The notes beneath the pieces were generated by a model. That model was not told the DNA's origin, made no database searches, and was given only the letters and a program-made list of their open reading frames with translations. Positions 1-10,600 of a DNA stretch of 64,000 bases are shown one piece after another. This stretch comes from Plasmodiophora brassicae (lineage: Eukaryota > Endomyxa: Phytomyxea > Phytomyxea > Plasmodiophorida), in contig CP145412.1 in the NCBI GenBank assembly GCA_036867785.1, forward strand, positions 1,178,001 to 1,242,000, in the 5' to 3' direction. Made by a program: the position numbers and the translations under genes. Position 1 is the first letter of the stretch. Each line of letters opens with the position of its first letter.

Positions 1-1789
1 ACCCCAGCTGGAATCGTGGACGACACCCCCGAAGGTCCACGTGCCTCCAGAGTGCGTCCGTGTCGACCCAGTCGGCAGCGGGGAACGCGCCATGCAGGCC
101 GCTCGTATCTCGTCGCTCATGGATGTCGTCTATTTCAAACGAGACCAGATCCCACCCAACCCTTCTTTGCCCGATGGCGTCAATACCGGTGCCGACGTCG
201 TTAATGTGTTTACCAAGGATCTGCTGGTACGCGAGCCGCCCAATCTATGGCCGGAATGGTCCCGTTCTGACCGTGCCTTGCAGATGCTGGAAGCACCCTC
301 AGGTGGCATGATATCTGCCGTATCGTCAGACGCGCCGCTCGCCCCTCTGCAATCAGTACCAGAGCGGCCTACTGATAGCAATAATGCAGCCATGCTTGAA
401 GAACTATTGGCAGCTGACCCGTCAATACTGTCGTCGTTGCTGCACGAAGCGGCGATGGTTGGCGTCGGCGGCGACGATCGACCACCGCCAGAGTACTTCA
501 GCGGTATCCGTCCTCGATCGCCGCCACCGATGCGCCACATGTCACCGCCTCGTCGAGGTTCGGTCCTGAACCCGTTCGGTCTGCCGCTGCCACCATCGCC
601 TCCTCGACACCTCCCTCCTGCTGACCACATGCCCGGGCCTCCCTATGGTCGTCGTTCTCCTAGTCCGCCGCCTCATCAACGGCCGCCGTCGCCGCCTAGG
701 CGTCGAAGCCTGTGGGACCGCCGACCTGAACCTCCTGCACGCGGCGATTGGCCTCAACGGCGTCCTCCTCTCGGCCCCGGTGGTGACCGAAATCCCGAGT
801 TAGACCCCAGGCGAGATTATCCGATGGGCGGGCCCGCTGAACGTCGTATGCCACCGCCTGAGCATTGGGGAGGGCCATATCCGCCTCCAAGAGAGCACCT
901 CGGGGATTACCTTCGGCAGGGGTACCCGGCGCCAGGACCCATGCGCCCCGATGTGCCGCCCCAGTTCAGGATGCCGCCTGATGACCGACGCGACTTCAGA
1001 CGAGGTGGCCCGCCCCCTGGCCCGTATCCGCCACGAGACTTTCACCCTGATGATATGAGGCCACTACCAAGTGGGCCAAGAGACGCCTATCCAGGACCTC
1101 GCGACTATCCGCCGCTGCCGAGGGAGTTCCCTGCTGACGAACGTGCCATGTATCGAGGGTACCCTCCTCCAGACATGCCCTATGGTGGGCGTCCTCCCCC
1201 ACGAGGTGCCCCGGGTGACTATCCGCCCCATATGCGTCCAGGTATGAGAGACTTCCCGCCACCAGGGCCTCGTGACATGCCACCGCCGGATCGCGCTGGT
1301 CCACGAGATTTCCCGCCTCATGAACGGGGCATCCCGCGTGATCGATCCCCGCCGGGTCGCATGCATCCACATGATCGTCGCGGGTTCCCGCCCCACGATC
1401 GACCATTGCTTCCGTTGCACGATAGAGGAGGTCCCAGGATTCGCGATGAACGATTCGGCGCTCCTCCACCTGGTCCGCCTGGCGGTCGTCGCGATAGAGG
1501 CGGGTCTCGTGATCGTGGTGGTCCTCGAGACGCCAAGCCGAACGGCAGGGACGACTCTGTTCGCGGCGGCTCTCGAGAACGTGCTGGTAAGTGGGAAGGA
1601 CCAAGAGGGCGTGATCCGGATCAGGGCCGAAATCATCCTGAACCCAATCGGCGACCAGCTCGAAAGGGTTCTCGAGACCAAAGTCACGATCCTGCTAATC
1701 GTCCCCAGTCTCCGCCAGCCCCAAGCGATCCAAACCTCGACCAGTTCGGCCGCCTCAAGAAGAATGAAGAGCCCGCCGCAGAATCATAA
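1..1789 (+). CDS. Pro/Arg/Gly-rich low-complexity protein, 5' partial
   Basis: The reading frame is open to the left edge, so the start codon lies outside the window; about 595 residues are visible, ending at TAA 1787-1789. The first ~110 residues look folded or at least ordinary in composition. From about residue 150 the chain is a long disordered tract dominated by Pro, Arg, Asp and Gly with loosely repeated units of the kind PRDFPP, PPHDRR and RDMPPP, followed by an RDRGG-type Arg/Gly stretch and a polar tail. Such RG/RP-rich tails are common in nuclear RNA-binding and mRNA-processing proteins, but I see no RRM, zinc finger or other domain, so the function is unknown. The downstream neighbour is convergent with a 169-bp gap. 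Confidence 0.6.
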   Translation, partial: PQLESWTTPPKVHVPPECVRVDPVGSGERAMQAARISSLMDVVYFKRDQIPPNPSLPDGVNTGADVVNVFTKDLLVREPPNLWPEWSRSDRALQMLEAPSGGMISAVSSDAPLAPLQSVPERPTDSNNAAMLEELLAADPSILSSLLHEAAMVGVGGDDRPPPEYFSGIRPRSPPPMRHMSPPRRGSVLNPFGLPLPPSPPRHLPPADHMPGPPYGRRSPSPPPHQRPPSPPRRRSLWDRRPEPPARGDWPQRRPPLGPGGDRNPELDPRRDYPMGGPAERRMPPPEHWGGPYPPPREHLGDYLRQGYPAPGPMRPDVPPQFRMPPDDRRDFRRGGPPPGPYPPRDFHPDDMRPLPSGPRDAYPGPRDYPPLPREFPADERAMYRGYPPPDMPYGGRPPPRGAPGDYPPHMRPGMRDFPPPGPRDMPPPDRAGPRDFPPHERGIPRDRSPPGRMHPHDRRGFPPHDRPLLPLHDRGGPRIRDERFGAPPPGPPGGRRDRGGSRDRGGPRDAKPNGRDDSVRGGSRERAGKWEGPRGRDPDQGRNHPEPNRRPARKGSRDQSHDPANRPQSPPAPSDPNLDQFGRLKKNEEPAAES

Positions 1790-1958
1790 CTAAACGGCTG
1801 TAGACAGTATTTACAGAGACGAATGGAATTGGCGAATGGTAACGTGAAAAGGTTTTTCTTGCTATACCGTTGTTGTTCTGGACAAGACATCACCATGAAG
1901 CCGATACCGTTCGACGGAAACACGAGGCCACAGCGTCTCTTGCGAAGGGAATATACGA

Positions 1959-2621
1959 CTAAGTGATTAGTGTGAGTGAAACTCCAGTAAGACCAGCCCG
2001 TCGCGAGCGTACCAGCGAGTACCAGGCTAACGCCAGCATCTGAATGAGAATTGCCAGCAATACCAAGCCAGCTTTCGCGTGCTGTCTCAAATGGCGATTA
2101 GATGCGGATCGGTAGGGACGAACTATAATGTACGAACATTGAAGGCGAGGATAAGAGTGAGTATCAAACAGCTCAAGTAGATCACGGTTGCCAGCCAGCG
2201 AGTCTTTGCGAACATGTTTTCCAGTTGCCTCTAACGAGATGGATTCATACCGTGCAAATTGCAGAACCCAACACGAGCTGAAACCTTGGGTCCCATAAGA
2301 AACATCGTACTGAGCAGCAATAGTCAGCACCGCATTCAAAGAAGCTGTCGATCAGCGGTTACCTGCCCAATGACAACAGGTTCGAGAGCGTGTACGGAAG
2401 AGCGAAACGGGCTGGGTTACCTGCGTCCAATTTCAGTATTTACCCATAAGTATTATACTCGCACGCAGACCAGATATTATGGCGCCAACTCCAAGAGACG
2501 ACAACAGACCAAACAGAGTGCCAGCGATGAAGCAGATCAAGAAACCCCAGAGCCTCTGCGATATATCGTTCGGTTCATGTCTCGCCGAGTCGCACTGAAT
2601 ACCAGACTTGCCTGTGTCCAT
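1959..2621 (-). CDS. SFT2: SFT2-like Golgi vesicle transport protein
   Basis: Five exons (2621-2444, 2420-2363, 2309-2285, 2230-2138, 2081-1959) join in one frame to give 158 residues. The product has the family's layout: a short cytosolic N terminus and four membrane segments. The first membrane segment carries RLWGFLICFIAGTLFGLLSS. This is followed by the signature FALPYTLSNLLSLGST, the loop GPKRQLENMF, and a last helix ending LALAWYSL. SFT2/SFT2D proteins are small tetraspanning Golgi proteins that help fusion of endosome-derived vesicles with the late Golgi. The four introns are 23, 53, 54 and 56 nt, all GT-AG; the 23-nt one (2421-2443) is unusually short. The splice model is mine, but every join restores family motifs, so I am fairly sure. 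Confidence 0.85.
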
Positions 2622-3042
2622 GTCAAATGAAACACGTCGTCAAACCATCCGCTCTCTTGCTCGGACGGCCTGCCCAGTAGCCCCGTCAGCTCCATCGGTG
2701 GCGACGGCTTATTATCGCCGGCCAGACCAACTGATGGATGACCTTGACGCGCGGGGCAAAACAAACGCACACGGGGTGGATGGCGAATTTTTCGAGACGG
2801 GGCCCGCCTGCCGTACACATGACGACTCCGCTGCCCCTGTTTTGCGCTGCGGCTCGGGCCTCGGCACCAATGCCGTCGCCTCCGTCATCATTTGCGTAAA
2901 TGAAACATGTCCATCAGGCTTGCGCTTGCAGTCGGGCAAGCTAGCACAAGGGTGACTGTTAGTGGAGCGGCTAATTGAGCGTTTGAATGCGCCCAGCGCG
3001 AAGGCAACGTGTATTACGGCCGTAGCGTCGCGTCGCTCCGTG
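2622..3042. other. Intergenic, no gene seen
   Basis: This lies between the start of the SFT2-like gene and the stop of the OST48 gene, both on the minus strand. Both strands have open stretches of about 100 codons, but these have no recognisable motif and no start or splice context that I trust. I read it as the SFT2 promoter plus the OST48 3' region. Confidence 0.5.
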
Positions 3043-4290
3043 CTAATCCTTATGGTGTAGGTAGACGATGGCGAACAGGAGAAACCCGCCCATCATGGAG
3101 AAAACGGACGTGTAGTACGGGTACGCGGCGAAGATAAACCGCTCGTACTCGTCGTGGCGTTTGGGGTGAACGGGAACAATAGTCGACAGCGACAGCGTCG
3201 ACAGCCCATGGCGCTCGTATTCGACTCTGAACTTGTACACGCCGTAGATATCGGGAACCGTGAACGTCGCCGTGTAATGCCCCGATTTGGACGCCTGTAG
3301 GCCGAGTCGAATGTACGGGTCCATCATCACGAATTCCAGCTGCACATCGTTGGCAACGAACGGCTTCCACTTGTTCGACTCTCCATCAAATGTCTCGATG
3401 TCGACATGGTACACGACCGTATCGTTCACTGTGTACTGTTTGGGGGGAACCTTGTCACCAGGGCGGTCCACGCGGTGATGGTGAACGTTAGACGCGCGAA
3501 GTTGCCCACGCTGCCCAAACGTCCACGCCGAGAGCTGGAGCGCGAATTCGCGATTGCCACATGAGGGAATAGCAGCGAACGCATCCGAGAACAATTCGCT
3601 GGAGCCAGTAATGGTGATGCGGGCGTTGTTGCGCGCCTGAAGAGCAGAGATCAGCACGACCTCATCACCGGCTGATTCGATAGACTTCTCGCCCGGGACG
3701 CTCGAGTACGTCGACACTTGTCCAGGAAGAACAACCAGCGCCATCTCACTGGCTGACATCTGGCTTCGCACTTGGGCGATGCCGCGGTACGCGACTGGCT
3801 TGTGGTCAACGATGCCAATGGCGTTACGAGAGACGACACCAAAGGCCGGCCCCGCGAAGTCAATGCGAAGCGGATGGGAATCATCATTGACGACAGTATC
3901 GTCGGCGTCGAAGTCGAACCCGCACCGATTCGCAAGCTCACGCAACGCCTTCTGGGGCTTCGATGTCGCAACGAGAACGTTGCCGCCCAGCTCGACGAAC
4001 TTCACGATCTCCGAGACGGTGTAGACGTCGTTCGGCGCGAATATCGCCAGGTTGTCATAGAGCCTCTCGCCATACTCGATCAAATAGACACCCGACGTTT
4101 TCCGCGACTGGGCATCCACAACGGTAACCCGATGGTGGAATCGGTCCGTCAGCCCGCGCACCCAGCCGGACAGCTCGGACCGCTGTGCGCCGTTGCTCAC
4201 CACCACCAGCGTCGACGGCGACGGTGGCGACGGCGCCCCGAGGACCGCTGCTGCCGCCAGCAGCAGGAACATGAGCCTGGCCCACATCAT
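3043..4290 (-). CDS. DDOST: OST48/DDOST/Wbp1, oligosaccharyltransferase subunit
   Basis: A single uninterrupted exon encodes 415 residues, close to the usual length of 420-440. It starts with a cleavable signal peptide (LMFLLLAAAAVLGAPS). The lumenal part includes TLVVVSNG, the stretch YDNLAIFAPN and the region GGNVLVATSKP. The C-terminal third carries the conserved VPDIYGVYKFRVEYERHGLS block, and the chain ends in one membrane helix with a short basic tail (YLHHKD). OST48 is a structural subunit of the ER complex that moves glycan from dolichol to Asn residues. The intronless structure contrasts with most neighbours. The family call is firm; the chosen start gives a good signal peptide and is the only ATG near the end. 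Confidence 0.93.
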   Translation of the reverse strand: MMWARLMFLLLAAAAVLGAPSPPSPSTLVVVSNGAQRSELSGWVRGLTDRFHHRVTVVDAQSRKTSGVYLIEYGERLYDNLAIFAPNDVYTVSEIVKFVELGGNVLVATSKPQKALRELANRCGFDFDADDTVVNDDSHPLRIDFAGPAFGVVSRNAIGIVDHKPVAYRGIAQVRSQMSASEMALVVLPGQVSTYSSVPGEKSIESAGDEVVLISALQARNNARITITGSSELFSDAFAAIPSCGNREFALQLSAWTFGQRGQLRASNVHHHRVDRPGDKVPPKQYTVNDTVVYHVDIETFDGESNKWKPFVANDVQLEFVMMDPYIRLGLQASKSGHYTATFTVPDIYGVYKFRVEYERHGLSTLSLSTIVPVHPKRHDEYERFIFAAYPYYTSVFSMMGGFLLFAIVYLHHKD

Positions 4291-4454
4291 GACAAACTGA
4301 CATGGGCCTCGGAAAACGGACCGTGGCGATCCTCATTTTTTTTTGCTGGATACAATACCGTTTTCCTCGTTTTCATCCAAAACGCAAAATCTGCTACGGC
4401 GGTTCCTTGGCCGAGTTCGCGCAGTTTGATTGGTTCGCGCCCACGGGATGCAAT

Positions 4455-4669
4455 GCATCGCACCGGCGGGATCGGATCTCAGAAGGTGACGAAATGCCCT
4501 CTCGTGCACAGCCAAATGGAGGTGGCCCCAAACTCTATCGCGTCCATTTCAAAACATTCGTCAAGGCGTACGGTAGCGCCCAGGCGCGGCCCAGTTCGTC
4601 TGTAATTGGCATGACGGAGATCAATGCCGACTCGCTACAAGAGTTCCTTAATGCGCTTCTCGATGTCTG
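4455..4669 (+). repeat. Left arm of a ~200-bp inverted repeat
   Basis: This stretch recurs almost unchanged, in reverse complement, at 5084-5299. By eye the arms differ at a handful of positions plus one 3-bp indel near the 5' end. A 414-bp spacer separates them. The left arm covers the first part of the small coding region starting at 4494. Confidence 0.85.
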
Positions 4670-4985
4670 CACAACGATGACGACGAACGTTGCGGATGGC
4701 GGCGAGCGGGCCGCCGCCGCTGCTGCGCGTGGCGTGCACGACAGCAAGCACGCGACGACGCTGGACGCCGCCGCCGCCGGTGAATTCAACAAGGGTGCGC
4801 CGCTGCTGGCCGTGACGATGGCGACGCCGGCGTCGCCCGAGGCGGGGGCCTCCGCCCATGGCGAATCGCGGTGCGTGCGATCCCGGCCGTCGCCCTGGTC
4901 GTCAACGTGCAGCTCCATGGGCCAAAATCGATGCTTCGTCTTCGCCAACGTGGTAAATGTGGTTGCTCGCTTTGAAACGAACTAG
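4494..4985 (+). CDS. Possible divergent histone-fold (H2B-like) protein
   Basis: The frame from ATG 4494 gives 163 residues. Residues 13-55 (from KLYRVHFKTFVKAYGS to SLQEFLNALLDV) resemble helix 1, loop 1 and helix 2 of histone H2B (compare IYKVLKQVHPDTGISSKA). The downstream part is Ala-rich, with a weak possible helix-3 segment (ATTLDAAAAGEF), and the last 60 residues are not histone-like; an unseen intron may end the real protein earlier. The first half is repeated in inverted orientation downstream. The histone reading is an inference from pattern only, and an unrelated small protein or a pseudogene is possible. It shares a 203-bp divergent promoter region with OST48. Confidence 0.35.
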   Translation: MPSRAQPNGGGPKLYRVHFKTFVKAYGSAQARPSSSVIGMTEINADSLQEFLNALLDVCTTMTTNVADGGERAAAAAARGVHDSKHATTLDAAAAGEFNKGAPLLAVTMATPASPEAGASAHGESRCVRSRPSPWSSTCSSMGQNRCFVFANVVNVVARFETN

Positions 4986-5083
4986 AATCGGAAGCTCCTC
5001 CGCTTCGATGGCTCCTGCCGAAGGACAAGGGAGCTGGCTCATCCGAACCATCCCGAACCGCAATGCTGATGACATGACGACAA

Positions 5084-5299
5084 CAGACATCGAGAAGCGC
5101 ATTAAGGAACTCTTGTAGCGAGTCGACATTGATCTCCGTCATGCCAATTACAGACGAACTGGGCCGCGCCTGGGTGCTACCGTACGCCTTGACGAATGTT
5201 TTGAAACGGACGCGATAGAGTTTGGAGCTTTGGCTGTGCACGAGACGACCCTTCATCATCTTCTGAGATCCGATCCTGCCGGTGCGAGGCTTCCCTTGG
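5084..5299 (-). pseudogene. Inverted partial copy of the histone-fold-like gene
   Basis: The reverse strand here repeats 4455-4669 and still reads KLYRVRFKTFVKAYGS through the second helix, then leaves the homology after LLDVC. The upstream start context is shifted relative to the intact copy by a short indel, so the N terminus differs (MKGRLVHSQSS). Beyond the repeat the frame stays open but reads through the antisense of the first copy's downstream part. I take it as a truncated duplicate; it is not shown to be expressed. Confidence 0.55.
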
Positions 5300-5411
5300 T
5301 GCTGGGCGCGGGCCAATCGACCTCCGCCATCGGCTTGAAGGGGCTGTGGGCGATTCGAATTCTCATGGTACACACTTCGCATGTATTTAACATATCGAAA
5401 CCCGCTTGAAG

Positions 5412-6083
5412 TCATAACTGGTCTTCGTACAGCACCTGACTGGAGCCCTGCCCTGACCCGTACGACTTGAGGCTGCGGGCCGCGTGCCATCGGCTGATCT
5501 CGTCGGGTGGCCCGGCGTCGTCTCTGCCGACGTTCGCTGCGTTTGCGGGTCGTTTGCTGATGCCCTGTACGACTCGGCGACCTGCAGGACGCACACGGGC
5601 AAGCTCCATGACCTGCTTTCGGTAGTCGGCGGATTTCGCTGCTGACGACAGCAGGTCTGCCGCGGTGCGCTTCGCAATTGCTGGTATGAATTCCTTCATC
5701 GATGGGCCGTTCGCCGTCGCCTGGCTCTCGGCAGTCGCGCCGGTCGGCTGTGGGTCGTCATGAACCAGTCTCAGGACAAGTAGGCCATTCTCGTACGCGC
5801 TTGTAGGCGACGCAGCGATAGCATGCGAGAGCGTCGCTGGGGAGTTCACCTCCATGTACGGCTGACTGGCGCCGATGGGTGCCGCGCACCGAAACGCCAC
5901 CCGCCCCTTCGGCATCGTCGCCTCGACGACATAGTTGAACTCATTCGGCCGCGTTCGGCACCGCACTACAAATGCGACCAGCGCATCGAAGTCGCGCGCA
6001 TCAGGGACCCGGAACTGGCGCGCCGGCCGCCCCCGCTCCAGCTCGACCGCCACCACGTGCGGCGTTATCGGCACCCAACCCAT
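5412..6083 (-). CDS. Unknown protein with a possible PB1-like N terminus
   Basis: One exon encodes 223 residues from ATG 6083. Residues 10-110 alternate predicted strands and helices (VVAVELERGRPARQFRVP, FDALVAFVVR, GLLVLRLVHD) in an order that recalls a PB1 domain, a ubiquitin-like interaction fold, but the usual acidic OPCA motif is not clear. The remainder (KEFIPAIAKRTAADLLSS and a basic, polar tail) is low in hydrophobics. I do not recognise the family. Codon use matches the surrounding genes and the opposite frame is poorer, so I believe it is coding; the domain idea is weak. Confidence 0.55.
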   Translation of the reverse strand: MGWVPITPHVVAVELERGRPARQFRVPDARDFDALVAFVVRCRTRPNEFNYVVEATMPKGRVAFRCAAPIGASQPYMEVNSPATLSHAIAASPTSAYENGLLVLRLVHDDPQPTGATAESQATANGPSMKEFIPAIAKRTAADLLSSAAKSADYRKQVMELARVRPAGRRVVQGISKRPANAANVGRDDAGPPDEISRWHAARSLKSYGSGQGSSQVLYEDQL

Positions 6084-6377
6084 GCCCACCGTTAGAGTAC
6101 AGTTCCCGAACTGATACCCGATCCACGTCCGGGCGGGGTTGTGCCCGTTCCAGGGATGCCTGGACCCCCCGACACGTGCAGCGGGATGTCTCGTCGCCTG
6201 CTCGTGTTACGCGATTCGGGCACGCACACATCATGACGAATGCCGCCTGGTTGACGGGGGTGGACCAGTCGCGATAAATTGGGAACGGGGAGGCGATGCT
6301 GTCGCGGGGAGGTAATTCATTGCCCTCCTGAACCTAAATCGGCGACGCGGGAAAAAAGGATCCACCGGTACGTACGA

Positions 6378-7274
6378 ATGAGCAGCTCCAGTACGAGTAG
6401 GAGCAGCAGCGGCAGCCTGCGGATGGGGGCGTCCCGAGCTGCAGGCGGCGTAAATATATCATCGGGCGGCGTGACGCGGTCGCCAGATATCGGGGGCGCG
6501 CGCACAGACCTGCCTGCCGGCTGGGCGATATCCGCCGCCGGGGTCGTCGCCATGGCCTCGTCGCAGCAGGCGGCGCCGCCGTCGCAACGGACGGTCGTGC
6601 CGCTGTTCGCCGCGCCGGTCGAGATCCCCGTGCCGACGCCGACGCTGAGCAACCCGTTCGATTCGCCGACGACGACGACGTCGTTCGCCGCCCTGTTCGA
6701 GCTGCCCGTGGCCAATGACAAATCCGTCAAGGTCAGCGGGAACTTTGCGCTGGCCGACGTCAACCCGCAGTACCCGGTCCAGCCGAACGTCTCGGCCCGA
6801 TACGACAACAAGGACCTGGATCCGCTCGTCGTGCAGGCCGATACGCCGTCGATATTGTCCTCGGAAATGCTCGTGACGCATTCGTCGACGCACAAGACCA
6901 TGTCGCCGCAGAGCGTCCCGAACAAGTCGGCGGTGAAGATCCAGGCCGCCGAGCCCGCCGTCAAGGTCGGCAGGTTCAAGGTCAAGGACATCACGATGTC
7001 GTCGCCGTCGTCGAACGAGAAGACGATCCAGGTGTCCGCGCGGCGCCTGAGTCTGAGCTCCGGGTCGATCGAGTCGGCGAAGCAGCAGGCGAGGCGGATG
7101 GAGGCGTCGGCGACCGCAGACCCGATCGCTGCCCTGGAGGTGGCCCGCGACGCGATCGCTGCCGTCGTCCAGGACCGGAATGCGCTCGCCGAGGAGAACG
7201 CCCGCCTGCGCACCGAGGTCGACTACCTTCGCAAGCTCCTGGTCCAGTATGGCGCGCGCCACGACCTATCATGA
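6378..7274 (+). CDS. Ser/Ala-rich protein with C-terminal leucine zipper
   Basis: From ATG 6378 (MSSSSTSRSSSGSLRMG) the frame gives 298 residues. The first ~230 are rich in Ser, Ala, Val and Pro and look disordered, with repeated FKVKDITMSSPSS-type stretches. The last ~50 residues form a regular heptad coiled coil (NALAEENARLRTEVDYLRKLL) that looks like a leucine zipper. A classic bZIP would have an Asn-x7-Arg basic region just before it; I do not see one, so a dimerising scaffold or adaptor is as likely as a transcription factor. No introns are needed. It is co-directional with the ATPase that follows. Confidence 0.6.
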   Translation: MSSSSTSRSSSGSLRMGASRAAGGVNISSGGVTRSPDIGGARTDLPAGWAISAAGVVAMASSQQAAPPSQRTVVPLFAAPVEIPVPTPTLSNPFDSPTTTTSFAALFELPVANDKSVKVSGNFALADVNPQYPVQPNVSARYDNKDLDPLVVQADTPSILSSEMLVTHSSTHKTMSPQSVPNKSAVKIQAAEPAVKVGRFKVKDITMSSPSSNEKTIQVSARRLSLSSGSIESAKQQARRMEASATADPIAALEVARDAIAAVVQDRNALAEENARLRTEVDYLRKLLVQYGARHDLS

Positions 7275-7630
7275 GGCAGCGTCCGCTACTAGTCCCCCGG
7301 CATGGTATCAATCAAGCTCAACCTATGCTCCGTTTATAATATACGCTAGACATACGACTCGTGCATCTCTGCCTGGCGACGCACCGATGACGACCCGAAC
7401 CGGCAGTGGCCGCTGGTGTCCCCCAATGGCGACCCGTGTCGTCCCTGGTCCTCCTCGGCATCCGCTACCGAGCCAAGGACCCGCAGCAGATGTGGAGCAG
7501 CACCTGGGGGGACGACCGTCAGCACGAGGTCGTCACCCGTGGGCACGTGCCTCAGCGTATCTGCGACAATCTTGGCAGGGGCGCGTGCCTTGCGGGCATT
7601 CCATTGTTGGTTGTTGGGGTTCGAACAAGC
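7275..7630. promoter_or_regulatory. Upstream region of the P-type ATPase
   Basis: This 356-bp gap precedes the ATPase start. It includes an AT-rich patch (tataatatacgc, 7336-7347) that is unusual for this GC-rich window and could hold a core promoter element. Open frames run through it but without any conserved motif. Confidence 0.3.
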
Positions 7631-10600
7631 ATGCAGCCCAGCAACGCGTTCGAGGCGGACGCCGAGTATGGGCGTTCGCGTGGCGTACGTCGTCGCGGGA
7701 GCAGGCCGAGCCAGTCGGGATCGGACAGGGCCCCGTTCGAGGTGACGATCGACTCGCAGAACGAGCCTGTCCTCCGGGCACCTGATCGAGGCGTTAGCTA
7801 TGCCAGCAACGCCGACATGGACCACGCGTCCGTTGTCATGTACAGGACCCTGTCAACGGCCAGCGCCCTGGACCTGGCCGCCAAGATCAAGAAGGAGCGC
7901 AAGCCGGTGGCCGACGACAGCGGCGATCACGCCAACCAGATTCGGAACATTTCCATCCACAAGGTCGACAAGGACGCCGTCTTCGGCAAGTACGACACCA
8001 GCCTGGACGGCCTGACGTCCAAGCAGGTCGAGGCGCTAGCCGCCAACGGCAAGATCAACATGATCACGCCGGTCAAGTCCAACTTCCTGCGCAAGCTCCT
8101 CGGGTACGTGTTCGGCGGGTTCAACAGCCTCATGTGGGTCGCCATGATCCTCTGCATTATCTCGTACGAACCGCTGGGCGAACCCAACCCGTCGATCTTC
8201 AACATCGGCGTCGCCTTTGTCCTGTTCGTCGTCATCGTCGTCTCCACCCTGTTCTACGCGTCCGTCGACTACAAATCCAGCCAGGTCATGAAGTCGATCA
8301 AGACGCTCGTTTCCGACACGGCCGTCGTCACGCGCGATGGCGTCAAGATGGAGGTGGACGCCAAGTCCTTGAAGCCGGGTGACATTGTCCACCTGTCGCT
8401 GGGGCAGCGCGTCCCGGCTGACATCCGCCTGGTGGAGGTCTCCCCCGACCTGCGCATCGACCGGTCGCTGTTGACGGGTGAATCGGACCCGATCCCGGCC
8501 ACGGTTGCCATGACGGACGAGAACCCGCTGGAGACGCACAACTTGGCGCTGTCGTCGACCTTCGTCGTCCAGGGCAGCGGCGTGGGCGTCGTGTTCGCCA
8601 TCGGCGACGACACGGTCATCGGGCGCATCTTCCACCTGTCGACGAAACAAACGGACGACTCGACGGTCCTGCAACGCGAAATCAACAAGGTGACCATCTG
8701 CATCTCGATCATCGCCATTACGTTCTTCGGCGTCGCCATGATGACCTGGGGCCTGTACACGAACAAGCAACACGCTGGGTTCGCGACGCTGTCCCAGGCC
8801 ATCGTGAACTCGATCGGCTGCCTGACGTCGATCGTCCCACAAGGCCTGCCCGTCTGCGTCGCCTTGGCGCTGACGATCGTGGCGCGTATCATGGCGGCCC
8901 GAAAGGTCCTCGTCAAGAACCTGTCCATTGTCGAATCCGCTGGCTGCATGTCGGTGCTCTGTTCCGACAAGACGGGCACCTTGACGGAGGGCCACATGTT
9001 CGTCCAGGGCCTCGGCTTCATCGACAAGACGTACAATGACCTGAAGTCGATCGCCAAGACGCCCATCGTCGACCTGATGACCCGCATCGCCTACCTCTGC
9101 AACGACGCGTCGTTCGACGAGTCGCAGCCGGGCACGGGTGCCGACCGCCCCATCAACGGCAACTCGACCGATGTCGCCATCTTCAAATTCGCGGTGACCC
9201 ACACCGACTACGGCAAGGTCGACGCCGAGTACACGCGGGTCTTCAACATCCCGTTCAACAGCAAGTCGAAATGGATGATGACCGTCTGCCGATGCGAGGC
9301 AACCGGCGAACTGGAGCTCTACATCAAGGGGGCGCCCGATGTCCTCGCCTCGTTCATGACCAAGACGATCGACAGCGCCGGCAACGCCCAGCCGCTGGAC
9401 CCGGCCGCCCGGCAGCACATCAACGAGATGCAGGAGGCTTGGAGCAGGAAGGGCCAGCGCGTCCTGATGGCCGGGTACAAGAAGCTGACGATGAAGACGT
9501 TCGCGGCCGGTGACGCCGACTTCACGAAGAAGTTCGTTAGCGACAACCTGAAGGACATCTGCTTCGTTGGCCTGGTCGGGATCTGTGACCCGCCACGAGC
9601 CGACGTGCCTGGGGCTGTTCGTAAGATGCGAGGGGCCGGCGTCCGCATCGCCATGGTCACTGGTGACTTCCGGTTGACGGCCGAAGCCATCTCCCGGCAG
9701 ATCGGCATCATCACGTCGAGCGTCGTCGACGACCTGCCGCAGATGCGAGCGAGGAAGGACCTGTACGCGCGCGTGTCCAGGCTGACGTTCGAGCAGATGA
9801 AGCCGAGTGACGACGAGCCCGTCAAGGCGCTGGTCCTGACCGGCAACGATGTCATCGAGCTGGAACCGCAGGACTGGAACGTCATCTGCACCGAGTACCC
9901 GGAGGTGGTGTTCGCTCGTACGACGCCGGAGCAGAAGATGCTGATCGTCGAGGAGTTCAAACGTCGTGGCGACAACATCGTCGGCGTCACCGGCGATGGA
10001 GTGAACGACGCGCCCGCGCTGAAGACGTCGGACATCGGGATGGCGATGGGCGCCGGCAGTGACGTCGCGAAGGAAGCCGCCCAGATTGTCCTGCTGAATA
10101 ACGACTTCGCGTCGATTCTGGTGGCGATTGAGAACGGGCGTCTGGTGTTCGAGAACCTCAAGAAGGTGTCCCTGTACGTGATGCCCGGTGGGTCGTACAC
10201 GGAGATGATGGGCGTCATCACGAACGTGTTCCTGGGCATGCAGATCCCGCTGACGTCGTACCAGCAGGTCATCTTCTGTATTCTGCACGACGTCACCATG
10301 TCGATCAGTCTGATGTTCGAGAAGCCGGAATCGGACCTGATGAAGCAGAAGCCGAGAAACGTGCGCACGAGCCGACTCGTCGACTGGAAGTTCCTGTTCC
10401 AGATCTACTGCTTCATCGGCCTGATGACCTGGTTGTCCTGTTTCGGCATGTTCTTCTTGTACTGGCGCTGGCAGGGTTTCGGCTTCTACGACCTCATGCT
10501 CGTGTTCGACAACTGGAAGGAGGAGTACAAGGGCCATACCCTGGAGGACCTGAACGCCAAGCTGGCCGTGTCGCAGTCCATCTTCTATGTCACCATGACG

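Noticed and set aside
7610-7630. Possible tRNA B-box (ggttcgaac)
   Set aside because: No matching A box, acceptor stem or cloverleaf could be found around it.
9319-10368. Possible second membrane protein on the minus strand
   Set aside because: It is an antisense shadow of the ATPase C-terminal half.
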